NCBI RefSeq assembly: GCF_014644455.1
Contig: NZ_BMKS01000008.1
Location: forward strand, 1 to 64,000
DNA length: 64,000 bases
Source of the DNA: Caldovatus sediminis
GTDB taxonomy: Bacteria; Pseudomonadota; Alphaproteobacteria; Acetobacterales; Acetobacteraceae
Direction: 5' to 3'
A program made the translations under genes and the position numbers. Shown here piece after piece: positions 39,777-47,899 of this stretch. Numbering within the stretch: position 1 is the first letter of the stretch; each line of letters opens with the position of its first letter. Under the pieces are notes generated by a model. It did not search any database. It was given only the letters and a program-made list of their open reading frames with translations, and was not told the DNA's origin.

Positions 39777-40195
39777 GCCGCCACCTCCGTCGGCTCCGCG
39801 ACCGGACCCTCGAAGGCCGCCCAGGCGAGCGGGCTCTCGCGCAGCAGCACCTTCAGCGCCGTCACGCGCCTGCCGCCCTCGCCGAGCCGTCCCTCGCGCA
39901 GCGCGGCGCAGAGCAGCCCGTGGATGTGGAAGGCGAGGTATTCGGTCGTAGTGTTCTTCCCCGCGAACACCGGCTCCGCGTCGAGGTTGCGGTAGTCGAG
40001 CGTGTCCAGGACGCGCCGCAGTTCGGTCCGCGCCGCGGCGATGTCCACCAGCAGGTGCAGGGGGTCGAGGGCCGGCGCGCGGAACTCCGCCTCGACGACG
40101 AAGGTGGCGCCGTGCACGCGCTGCGCCGGGCCGAATTCGGCCCCGCGGAAGCTGTGCGCGACCATGATGTGGTCGGCGACGGTCAGGCTGAACAT
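39773..40195 (-). CDS. Divergent 6-pyruvoyl-tetrahydropterin synthase/QueD-like protein
   Basis: A 140-residue member of the PTPS/QueD fold: FSLTVADHIMVAHSF at the start, RVHGATFVVEAEFRA, LDTLDYRNLDAEPVF, NTTTEYLAFHIHGLL and a LLRESPLAWAAF C-terminus. Against E. coli QueD the catalytic Cys27 aligns with Ala24, the zinc ligand His33 (second His of HGH) with Ala30 and the catalytic His71 with Tyr of LDY, while His14, His28 and the C-terminal glutamate remain. So it can hardly be an ordinary PTPS or QueD. It may bind a pterin or carry out another step. Third gene of the operon. Confidence 0.8.
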   Translation of the reverse strand: MFSLTVADHIMVAHSFRGAEFGPAQRVHGATFVVEAEFRAPALDPLHLLVDIAAARTELRRVLDTLDYRNLDAEPVFAGKNTTTEYLAFHIHGLLCAALREGRLGEGGRRVTALKVLLRESPLAWAAFEGPVAEPTEVAA

Positions 40196-40212
40196 GCTGT
40201 GCGGCCGGCCTT

Positions 40213-41196
40213 TCACTGGTAGGTGATCACGGGGCAGAGCGGCGCCGGGCGGCCGGGCGCCGCGGGTTCGAGCAGCCGGCCCATCATCTCCGGCAGCGCC
40301 TCGAAGGGCACCGAGGGGCCGAGCAGCGCGTCGAGACAATCGTTTTCGCCGAGCAGCGCGAGCGCCAGCGCGAGTCGCTCCGCGCGCGTCCGCCGCGCGC
40401 GCATCGGCGCCGCCACCGCGCCGACCTGGCTGGAGACCAGCGACAGCCGCCGGGCGTGGAACGCCTCGCCGAGCGGTAGCACGACCTCGCGGTCGCCAAA
40501 CCAGCTCGCCTCGACGATGCGTGCCTCGAAGGCGGCATGCCGCAATGCCTGGCGCAGCCCGCCCTCGGTGGCCGAGGCGTGGACCAGCAGATCGCACTCG
40601 CGCGGCGCCTCCTCCGGCCTGGCGAAGCGCACACCGAGCCTGGCTGCAGCCGCGCCGCGGCGCTCGTCGGTGTCGCACACCGTCAGGTCCAGCCCCGGGA
40701 TGCGCGCGAGCAGGAAGGCGCAGAGCAGCCCGACGACCCCGGCGCCGATCACCAGCGCCCGCTCGCCGAGGCGCGGCTGCGCGTCCCACAGGACGTTCAC
40801 CGCCGTCTCCATGTTGGCGGCGAGCACCGCGCGATGGTCCGGCACCGTGTCGGGGACCGCCTGGCACAGCGCGGCGGGCGCCACGAAGCGGTCCTGGTGC
40901 GGGTGGAGGCAGAAGACGCGCCGGCCGAGGAGCTCCGCCGGGCCCGCCTCGACCACGCCGACCGCGCTGTAGCCGTACTTCACCGGAAACGGGAACTCGC
41001 CCCGCTGCAGCGGGGCACGCATCGCCTCGCGCTGGCCCGGCGGCACGCGGCCCTCCCACACCAGCCGCTCGGTGCCGCGCGAGATGCCGCTCGCGACCGC
41101 GCGCACCAGCACCTCGCCGGGACCGGGCGGCCCGAGCGTCTCCGCGCGGAGCTCGCCGCGGCCGGCGGCGACCGTCCAGAACGCGGAGGCCTTCAT
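40213..41196 (-). CDS. Medium-chain dehydrogenase/reductase of the pterin-like operon
   Basis: A 327-residue MDR oxidoreductase. Beginning FWTVAAGRGELRAETL, it has the ASGISRGTERLVWEG segment, where the zinc cysteine of alcohol dehydrogenases is Ser, as in the BchC-like branch; GEFPFPVKYGYSAVGVV; and the NAD(P) motif VIGAGVVGLLCAFLLA. Loss of the catalytic zinc ligand suggests it is a zinc-free reductase. It overlaps the end of the RibD-C gene by four bases and lies 17 bases before the PTPS-like gene. The substrate is unknown. Confidence 0.85.
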   Translation of the reverse strand: MKASAFWTVAAGRGELRAETLGPPGPGEVLVRAVASGISRGTERLVWEGRVPPGQREAMRAPLQRGEFPFPVKYGYSAVGVVEAGPAELLGRRVFCLHPHQDRFVAPAALCQAVPDTVPDHRAVLAANMETAVNVLWDAQPRLGERALVIGAGVVGLLCAFLLARIPGLDLTVCDTDERRGAAAARLGVRFARPEEAPRECDLLVHASATEGGLRQALRHAAFEARIVEASWFGDREVVLPLGEAFHARRLSLVSSQVGAVAAPMRARRTRAERLALALALLGENDCLDALLGPSVPFEALPEMMGRLLEPAAPGRPAPLCPVITYQ

Positions 41197-41999
41197 CCCG
41201 TGCGCTCTCCGGGGCGTGCCCGGTCGAGCGGGATGTCGAACAACACGTCGCCGCCCCCCGGCCCGAGCGGGAAGACGCGCCAGGCGAAGCGCAACCCGTC
41301 GGCGATCCGACCCACTTCGGGCAGGGTGAAGGCGGGGATGCCGGAGCCGAGCAGCACCGGCGCCACCGTCACGTGCAGCCGGTCGAGGCAGCCGGCGATG
41401 AGGAAGCGCGAGACCGTGACGCCGCCACCCTCGACGAACAGCCGCGTCAATCCTCGCCCGGCGAGCGCGCGCAACAGCGCCGGAACATCGAGGCCGCCGC
41501 CGGAGCGCGCGCGGGGCAGGCGCAGCACCTCCGCCGCGCCCAACGGGTCGGGGCCCGGCGCATCCTCGGCGCAGGCCAGCAGCGTCGCCGGGCCGCCGTC
41601 GCGGAACACCCGGAAATCCGGCGAGAGGCGGCGCTCCGTGTCGAGCACGACGCGCACCGGGCTCTCCCCCGGCACCTCGCGCGTGGTCAGGCGCGGATCG
41701 TCCTGGCGCACCGTGCCCGCGCCGACGATCACTGCATGGCACAGCGCACGCAGGCGGTGGGTGTGGAGGATGTCGCCGCGTCCGCCGATCCATTGCGAGG
41801 ACCCGCTGGCGGTGGCGATCCGCCCGTCCAGCGTCTGCGCCAGGCGGCCGATCACGCGGCAGCCGTCGGGTGCCGTCGGCGGCGCGAGCACCGGCGCGAA
41901 CAGGTCCGAGAGGACGCCCGGCGGTAGCGAGGCCGGATCGCCGCCGTTGCGCAGGCCGCGCAGTGCGTTCCAGACGGCGTCGGTGCCCAGCCCTTCCAT
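41193..41999 (-). CDS. RibD C-terminal/dihydrofolate reductase-like reductase
   Basis: A 268-residue protein with the RibD_C (dihydrofolate-reductase-like) fold: VIGRLAQTLDGRIATASGSSQWIGGRGD, the NADPH-site segment AVIVGAGTVRQDDPRLTTRE, GLTRLFVEGGGVTVSRFLIAG and the C-terminal LHVTVAPVLLG. In riboflavin synthesis this domain reduces a ribosylamino-pyrimidine; relatives reduce pterins. There is no deaminase domain. ATG 41999 is used because the sequence upstream (TTG at 42173 or ATG at 42014) is not conserved; these alternatives would add up to 58 residues. First gene of the operon, which includes no other riboflavin genes. Confidence 0.82.
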   Translation of the reverse strand: MEGLGTDAVWNALRGLRNGGDPASLPPGVLSDLFAPVLAPPTAPDGCRVIGRLAQTLDGRIATASGSSQWIGGRGDILHTHRLRALCHAVIVGAGTVRQDDPRLTTREVPGESPVRVVLDTERRLSPDFRVFRDGGPATLLACAEDAPGPDPLGAAEVLRLPRARSGGGLDVPALLRALAGRGLTRLFVEGGGVTVSRFLIAGCLDRLHVTVAPVLLGSGIPAFTLPEVGRIADGLRFAWRVFPLGPGGGDVLFDIPLDRARPGERTG

Positions 42000-42169
42000 G
42001 ACGGCGCGCACCATGCCGCAGCGGCCGCGCGCGCGCCAGGGCGGGGGAAGGCGGATCCCCGGCGGCCGCGCCGTCAGCCCAGCACCGCCATCGCCGCCGA
42101 TCGCGGCGATCGGCGCCAGACCGAGGGCGACCCGCGCGAGCAGGCCGGGATCGCCCGGAACCTTCGGGC

Positions 42170-42528
42170 TCAAGGCGCAGCGGGCGGGGTTGTCCGGGCC
42201 GTGCCAGACCCGCGCCTGGGGCGAGGCCGCGCGGCGCGCATCGCCTCTCCCGTCGCGCGGCGGTCGGTGCTGAAGTCCAGGTCGCGGCAGACATGGCTTC
42301 GCCCCTGCGCCGCGAATTCGACCGCGAGGTCCACGACCCGCTGGCTCGGGGCCTCGCGCCCCATCGGCCGCGGAGCTCGGCCCTGCGCACCCGGCCCGTC
42401 GTCGTCGCGAGCCGCGCCAGCCGCCTCCGGGGCCTCCCCTGGAGCCGCGCGAGGACCGGCATGGCGACCGGCAGGATAAGGCGCATGGTCGCGGCGATCA
42501 CCGCGACAGCGATGCCCGCGTCTTGCAT
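42170..42528 (-). pseudogene. Possible frameshifted short membrane-protein gene
   Basis: From ATG 42528, preceded by an AGGGGCAG ribosome-binding site, one frame encodes a protein-like start with a membrane helix (AVAVIAATMRLILPVAMPVLA). After about 50 residues the same frame becomes Arg-rich, while the +1 frame picks up plausible protein (SQRVVDLAVEFAAQGRSHVC) ending at 42170. This would fit a single frameshift near 42370-42420. It could equally be chance in a high-GC gap, or a sequencing error. It does not resemble any family I know. Confidence 0.25.
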
Positions 42529-42722
42529 CGGCTGCCCCTGTTCCGGCTGCGCCCCAGCCGGCCTCACGATGCCGCAAGGGCGGAACCGCTCGCCAGCGGT
42601 GCGGCTCGCGGCGACAGGCGCTGCGCTTCCCTGGCCTTGCCCCCGGCCTTCAGGCGCCCCGAGCCGTGGCCGCCCGGCCTCAGCTGGGCAAGGAAAGGAG
42701 TGCGCCCTAGGCTGGCGCCGCC
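42529..42722. other. Short control region before the M81 gene
   Basis: Non-coding as far as I can see. It separates the minus-strand candidate above from the M81 gene, which is preceded by AAGGAAAGGAG and a TAGGCT -10-like box; no -35 is obvious. Confidence 0.35.
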
Positions 42723-44183
42723 ATGCCGCACATCGCCGTAGCCCGCCTGTGGTTCGAGGGGAACTCCTTCGCGCCCGTTCCGACGCCGCAATCCGCCTTC
42801 GAATCCCGCGAATGGACCGCGGGCCGGGAGGCGCTGGAACGCTACGCCGGCACGGCAACCGAGCTCGGCGCGGTCGGCGCCTTTCTCGCCGCCCGGCCGG
42901 GCTGGCGCGCGACGGTGCTGCGCTGCGCCGCCGCGCAGCCGGGCGGACCGATGGCCGACGAGGCCATGGCCGCCTGGCGGAGCGAGGTCGAGGGGGCGCT
43001 GCGGGCAGGGCGGTTCGACGGCATCTACCTCTCCCTGCACGGCGCCTGCGTGACGGAGAGCGACCCGGAGGCCGACCTCACGACGCTGCACCGCATCCGC
43101 TCGATCGTCGGCAGGGACGTGCCGATCGCCGCGAGCTTCGACTTCCACGCCAACATGGCGTCGGAGGCCGCGGAGCTGCTCGACGGCGCCTCGGCCTACC
43201 GCACCTATCCTCACGTGGACATGGACCGGGCGGCGATGCGCGCGCTGGCGCTGCTCGAGCGCGCGCTCGGCGGCGCCCCCCGCGCGCGGGGCCACATCGC
43301 CAAGCGGCCGATGGTGCTGCACAGCTTCCACATGCGCCACGAGGACGGCCCGATGGCGGAGGTATGGGCGGAGGCGGCCGCGGCGGAGCGGCCGCCGGTG
43401 CTCGACGCCTCGATCTTCGGCGGTTTCGCCTGGGGCGATAGCCCCTACGCCGGCCCCTCCGCGATGGTCTGGGCCGAGGACGCCGGCGCCGCCCGCGCGC
43501 TGGCCGAGCGGCTGGCGGATCAGATCGCCGCGCGCCGCGCCCGCTTCGCGGTGACGCTGCCCGACCCGGCGACGGCGCTGCGCCAGGCGCTCGCCGCCCC
43601 GCCCGGCCTGGTCGCGCTGCTCGACCCGGCCGACAACCCGCTTTCGGGGGGCATCGCCGACACGCCGGGCCTGCTGCGCGCGCTGGTCGAGGCGCGGCTC
43701 GAGGTTCCGGCCGTGTTCGCTTTCCTGCACGACCCGGTCTCCGTCGCCGCGGCGCGGGAGGCCGGCGTCGGCGCCCGCATCACCCGCTGGCTCGGCGGCC
43801 GGCTGACGGAGACGTTCGGCCCGCCGGTCGTCGCGGAGGCCGAGGTCGAACGCCTGACCGACGGCCGCTTCGTCAACGAGGGCCCGATGGAGCGCGGCGC
43901 GCCGGTGGACCTCGGCGCGACCTGCGTGCTGCGCCTCGGCCCTGCGCTCCGCGTGATCTGCACCGAGCGCAAGGAGGCGGCCGTGGATCCCGCCTTCTTC
44001 GCCCTGCACGGGATAGACCTCGGCGCGACCCGGCTGCTCGCCAACAAGGCTAAGAACCACTTCCGCGCCGCCTTCGCTGGCCGGTGCAGCGCGATCGTCG
44101 AGTGCGACTGCCCGGGGCCGGCCGCGCTCGACCTCGCCGCGCTGCCCTTCCGCCACGTGCCGCTCGGCTGGCGCCGCGCCTGA
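42723..44183 (+). CDS. M81-family metallopeptidase (MlrC-like)
   Basis: A 486-residue protein of the M81 family, named for MlrC, which degrades linearised microcystin. Members occur widely in soil bacteria near transporters and probably act on other peptides or amides. Landmarks: IAVARLWFEGNSFAPVPT (Glu and Asn of the N-terminal motif), FDGIYLSLHGACV, IAASFDFHANM (metal-binding Asp-His), RTYPHVDM (His), and the C-terminal half with DPADNPLSGG and ICTERKEAAVDPAFF. Intact; a -10-like TAGGCT lies before it. The neighbouring M81/HyuA type genes suggest catabolism of amide compounds. Confidence 0.88.
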   Translation: MPHIAVARLWFEGNSFAPVPTPQSAFESREWTAGREALERYAGTATELGAVGAFLAARPGWRATVLRCAAAQPGGPMADEAMAAWRSEVEGALRAGRFDGIYLSLHGACVTESDPEADLTTLHRIRSIVGRDVPIAASFDFHANMASEAAELLDGASAYRTYPHVDMDRAAMRALALLERALGGAPRARGHIAKRPMVLHSFHMRHEDGPMAEVWAEAAAAERPPVLDASIFGGFAWGDSPYAGPSAMVWAEDAGAARALAERLADQIAARRARFAVTLPDPATALRQALAAPPGLVALLDPADNPLSGGIADTPGLLRALVEARLEVPAVFAFLHDPVSVAAAREAGVGARITRWLGGRLTETFGPPVVAEAEVERLTDGRFVNEGPMERGAPVDLGATCVLRLGPALRVICTERKEAAVDPAFFALHGIDLGATRLLANKAKNHFRAAFAGRCSAIVECDCPGPAALDLAALPFRHVPLGWRRA

Positions 44184-44210
44184 GCGGGCCGGCGCGGGGC
44201 GGCCGGCGGT

Positions 44211-45845
44211 TCAGCCGCCCGCGCGCGCCATCTCCCGCAGCACGTGCTTCTGGATCTTGCCGGTCGAGGTCTTCGGCAGCTCGGCGAACACCACCGCGCG
44301 GGGCACCTTGAAGTGCGCCAGGCGCTCGCGGCAGAAGGCGATCAGCTCCTCCGCGGTGGCGCTCGCGCCCGGCTTCAGCTCGACGAAGGCGCAGGGCGTC
44401 TCGCCCCACTTCTCGTCCGGCTTCGCGACCACCGCGGCGAGCGCGACCGCCGGATGCTTGAACAGCACATCCTCGACCTCGATCGAGGAGATGTTCTCCC
44501 CGCCCGAGATGATGATGTCCTTGGAGCGGTCCTTGAGCTGGATGTACCCGTCCGGGTGGCGGACCGCGAGGTCGCCGGTGTGGAACCAGCCGCCGGCGAA
44601 GGCGGCCTCGGTCGCGGCCGGGTCCTTGAGGTAGCCCTTCATCACCACGTTGCCGCGCATCATCACCTCGCCGAGCGTCGCGCCGTCGGCCGGGACCGCG
44701 CGCATCGTGGCGGGGTCCATCACCTCCAGCCCCTCGAGGGCGAGGTAGCGCACCCCCTGACGGGCCATCAGCGCGGCCTGCTCGGCGGCGGGCCGCGCCT
44801 CCCACTCGGCATGCCACTCGTTCACCACGGCGGGGCCGTAGACCTCGGTCAGGCCGTAGACGTGGCAGACGGCGAAGCCGGCGGCGCGCATCGCGGCGAG
44901 CACCGCCTCGGGCGGCGGCGCGCCGGCGACGACGAACTGCACCCGGCGGGGCAGGGGACGCTTCTCCGCCTCGGGCGTGCCGAGCAGCGTCGCCATCACG
45001 ATCGGCGCGCCGCACATGTGGGTCACGCCGTGCTCGGCCATCAGGCGCCACATGTCGGGCCCGCGCACGGCGCGCAGGCAGACGTGCGTGCCGGCGACGG
45101 CGCAGATCGTCCAGGGGAAGCACCAGCCGTTGCAGTGGAACATCGGCAGGGTCCACAGGTAGACGGGATGCTTCCCCAGCCCTGCCGAGAGCACGTTGCC
45201 CACCGCCAGCAGGTGCGCCCCGCGGTGGTGGTAGACCACCCCCTTGGGCCGGCCGGTCGTGCCGGAGGTGTAGTTGAGGGCGATCGCGTCCCACTCGTCG
45301 CGCGGCATCGGCCAGTCGAAGGAGGGGTCGCCCTCGGCCAGCAATGCCTCGTAGGGCACGCCCCCCAGCGTCTCGCCCCGCGCCGCCTCCGGCGCCAGGG
45401 GGTCGTCCACCTCGACGACCAGGGGCCGCGCCGAGCACCTGGCGAGCGCCGCCCGCAGCACGGGCATGTACTCCTTGTCCACGAGGATCGCCTTCGCCTC
45501 GCCGTGGTCGAGGATGTAGGCGATGGTGCCGGCGTCGAGCCGCGTGTTGATGGTGTTGAGGACGGCCCCGGCCATCGGCACGCCGTAGTGGCTTTCGAGC
45601 ATGGCCGGGACGTTCGGCAGCAGCGCCGCCACCGTGTCGCCGCGCCCGATGCCGCGCCGGGTCAGCGCGTGGGCGAGGCGCACGCAGCGGTCGCGCAACT
45701 CCCGGTAAGCTAGCGTCCGCCCGGCGTGCAGCACCGCGGGATGCTCGGGGAAGACCTGCGCGGCGCGCTCTAGGAACAGCAGCGGCGTCAGGGGCTGGTG
45801 GTTGGCGGGGACCCGCGGCAGCGCGTCGTAACCGGCGGTGGGCAT
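44211..45845 (-). CDS. AMP-dependent acyl-CoA synthetase
   Basis: Activates a carboxylic acid to its acyl-CoA with ATP. The 544-residue protein has the P-loop-like YTSGTTGRPKGV (A3 motif), the YGLTEVYG (A5), WFHTGDLAVRHPDGYIQLKDRSKD (A7-A8, split as FHTGDLA and DRSKDII) and the C-terminal KTSTGKIQKHVLRE with the catalytic lysine. It is of the short/medium-chain type (FadD3/AcsA-like); the substrate is not readable. ATG 45845 lies two bases after the ECH stop, so it is cotranscribed with it. Confidence 0.92.
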   Translation of the reverse strand: MPTAGYDALPRVPANHQPLTPLLFLERAAQVFPEHPAVLHAGRTLAYRELRDRCVRLAHALTRRGIGRGDTVAALLPNVPAMLESHYGVPMAGAVLNTINTRLDAGTIAYILDHGEAKAILVDKEYMPVLRAALARCSARPLVVEVDDPLAPEAARGETLGGVPYEALLAEGDPSFDWPMPRDEWDAIALNYTSGTTGRPKGVVYHHRGAHLLAVGNVLSAGLGKHPVYLWTLPMFHCNGWCFPWTICAVAGTHVCLRAVRGPDMWRLMAEHGVTHMCGAPIVMATLLGTPEAEKRPLPRRVQFVVAGAPPPEAVLAAMRAAGFAVCHVYGLTEVYGPAVVNEWHAEWEARPAAEQAALMARQGVRYLALEGLEVMDPATMRAVPADGATLGEVMMRGNVVMKGYLKDPAATEAAFAGGWFHTGDLAVRHPDGYIQLKDRSKDIIISGGENISSIEVEDVLFKHPAVALAAVVAKPDEKWGETPCAFVELKPGASATAEELIAFCRERLAHFKVPRAVVFAELPKTSTGKIQKHVLREMARAGG

Positions 45846-45847
45846 GG

Positions 45848-46687
45848 TCAGCGGTCCCTCCAGACCGGCTTGCGCTTGCCGAGGAAGGCGCCGATGCCCT
45901 CCGCCGCGTCCTCCGCCAGCAGGTTCTCGACCATCACGGCCGAGGAGCACGCATAGGCCTCGCCGAGCGGCCGGCCGAGCTGGCGGTAGAAGTTCCGCTT
46001 GCCGAGCCGGATCGTCAGCGCCGAGCGCGCCGCGATCCGCCGCGCGAGGTCGAGCGCGGTCGGCATCACCTGCTCCGGCGGCACGACGCGGTTGACGAGG
46101 TGGATGCGCCGCGCCTCCTCGGCCGGGATCATCTCGCCGAGCAGCAGCATCTCCATCGCCGGCTTCGGCGGCACCGCGCGCGAGAGGGCGACCGCCGGGG
46201 TCGAGCAGAACAGGCCGATGTCCACGCCGGGGGTGCAGAAGCGCGCCTCGGTCGAGGCCACAGCGAGGTCGCAGGTGGCGACGAGCTGGCAGCCGGCGGC
46301 GGTGGCGACGCCCTGGACGGCGGCGATTACGGGCTGGGGCAGGGCGGTGATGGCCTGCATCACCTCGGCGCAGCGCGTCATGGTGGTCTCGAAGAAGGCG
46401 CGGCCGCGGTCCGGGTCGGCGCGGCGGACGGTGAGCTCGCGCAGGTCGTGCCCGGCGGAGAACACCGGCCCCTCGGCGGCGAGCACCACGGCGCGCACCG
46501 CGGGGTCGGCGGCGATCTCCGCGAATGCCGCGGCGAGCGCGTCGAGCATGGCGAGCGAGAGGGCGTTGCGCGCCGCCGGCCGGTTCAGGGTGAGGACATG
46601 GACCCCGCCGCCCTCGTCGCGGCGCAGCAGGAGGGGTGGCGCGGCCGGACCGGCCTCGCCGGAGGGGGGCTGGAGCTGGGCCGACAT
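45848..46687 (-). CDS. Enoyl-CoA hydratase/isomerase family protein (ECHDC3-like)
   Basis: Crotonase-fold protein, 279 residues. It has the oxyanion-hole segments EGPVFSAGHDLREL and GVATAAGCQLVATCDLAVAS. Where true hydratases have the PEI...G segment with the catalytic glutamate, this one has TPGVDIGLFCSTPAV, so the glutamate appears replaced, as in the ECHDC3 subgroup. The reaction may therefore be an isomerase, hydrolase or decarboxylase type, or none. It is the first gene of a two-gene unit with the acyl-CoA synthetase. ATG 46687 is used. Confidence 0.85.
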   Translation of the reverse strand: MSAQLQPPSGEAGPAAPPLLLRRDEGGGVHVLTLNRPAARNALSLAMLDALAAAFAEIAADPAVRAVVLAAEGPVFSAGHDLRELTVRRADPDRGRAFFETTMTRCAEVMQAITALPQPVIAAVQGVATAAGCQLVATCDLAVASTEARFCTPGVDIGLFCSTPAVALSRAVPPKPAMEMLLLGEMIPAEEARRIHLVNRVVPPEQVMPTALDLARRIAARSALTIRLGKRNFYRQLGRPLGEAYACSSAVMVENLLAEDAAEGIGAFLGKRKPVWRDR

Positions 46688-47131
46688 GGTGACGTCTTCC
46701 TCGTGTCGTGTCCGCGCGGCCGTCCGGCCGCCGACGCGGGCGTGCCGGCGGGCGGAACGGGCCTTTCCGCCGCCCTTTATGCCGCCGTGGAGGCCGCGAT
46801 GTCAGCCTGGTCCGGGCGCCGCCCGGGGCCGGTCCGGCGCGGACGATGGCGCAGCGGCTGCGAGGCGGCGCTGATGCGCGAGACAGGGCGTCGGGATTAG
46901 GAAATAATACCTTGAAATGCGGCCGCCGCGCGCCTACGCTGAGCTTGGCGGCCTGCCGACCGCAGGCAGGCCGGGAGGCCGAGGCGCATGCGGCACGCGG
47001 ATGGCAGCCGCCTTGCATCCTCGCCGCTCCGGAGCCCCGGCGCCCCGGCGCCGCCTCCGGCGCGGGCGCCGGAAGCCGGCCCGCCGACATGGGCGGTGCC
47101 GGAGGGGGGCGCTTGCGCCCGCCCCGCGCCG
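46688..47131. other. Gap upstream of the ECH gene
   Basis: No convincing gene. On the minus strand an AT-rich island near 46898-46918 reads CAAGGTATTATTTCCTAAT. It is the most AT-rich stretch of this part, with a TATTAT core that could be the -10 of the ECH-acyl-CoA synthetase unit, about 210 bases upstream of its start. No -35 of good quality was seen. Confidence 0.4.
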
Positions 47132-47899
47132 CTAGCCGCGCCCGATGAAGGGCATTTTCGTCGCCATGATCGTCAGGAACTGGATGTTGGAATCCAGCGG
47201 CAGCGACGCCATGTGTACGAGTGCATTTGCGACATGCCGTACATCCATGGTCGGTTCGACCATCACCTCTCCATTGGCCTGCTTGACCCCGCGCTGCATG
47301 CGCTCGGTCATCGGAGTGGCCGCGTTGCCGATGTCGATCTGCCCGCAGGCGATGTCGTACTTCCGCCCGTCGAGCGAGATGCTCTTGGTCAGCCCGGTGA
47401 TGGCGTGCTTGGTCGCCGTGTAGGGTGCCGAGTCGGGGCGCGGGGCATGCGCGCTGATCGAGCCGTTGTTGATGATGCGGCCGCCGCGGGGCGTTTGTTC
47501 CTTCATCATTCGGAAGGCCGCCTGGGCGCAGAGGAAGGACCCCGTCAGGTTCACCGCGACCACGCGGTTCCAGTCCTCGACCTTCAGGTCCTCGAAGGGC
47601 GTGCCGGGCACGTTGCCGCCGGCATTGTTGAACAGCAGGTCGAGCCGGCCGAATCGCTGCCGGATCGCGGCGAAGAGCGAGTCGACCGCGGCCGGGTCGG
47701 CGACGTCGGCCGGCACCACGAGGGCGCGGGAGCGCGCCTCCTCCCCGGCGAGGGCGACGGTCTCCTCGAGCGCGGCGCGGCGGCGGCCGGCCAGGGCGAC
47801 CGCCCAGCCGGCGGCGAGCAGGCCGAGGGCGCAGGCGCGGCCGACGCCGGAGCCGGCGCCGGTGACGAGGGCGATCTTCTGCTGCTGCGTGGCGGACAT
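47132..47899 (-). CDS. Short-chain dehydrogenase/reductase
   Basis: A 255-residue classical SDR. Features: cofactor motif [15 protein letters not shown] (TGxxxGxG), NNAGGNVPG, the catalytic serine in [10 protein letters not shown], and [10 protein letters not shown] (YxxxK). The long NPTGSF-like coil and C-terminal [18 protein letters not shown] are usual. The acidic residue that selects NAD over NADP is not clear: the position after strand 2 reads [10 protein letters not shown], so NADP(H) is favoured. Substrate unknown. It could serve with the ECH/acyl-CoA synthetase pair, which are on the same strand but 444 bases away. Confidence 0.88.
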   Translation of the reverse strand: MSATQQQKIALVTGAGSGVGRACALGLLAAGWAVALAGRRRAALEETVALAGEEARSRALVVPADVADPAAVDSLFAAIRQRFGRLDLLFNNAGGNVPGTPFEDLKVEDWNRVVAVNLTGSFLCAQAAFRMMKEQTPRGGRIINNGSISAHAPRPDSAPYTATKHAITGLTKSISLDGRKYDIACGQIDIGNAATPMTERMQRGVKQANGEVMVEPTMDVRHVANALVHMASLPLDSNIQFLTIMATKMPFIGRG

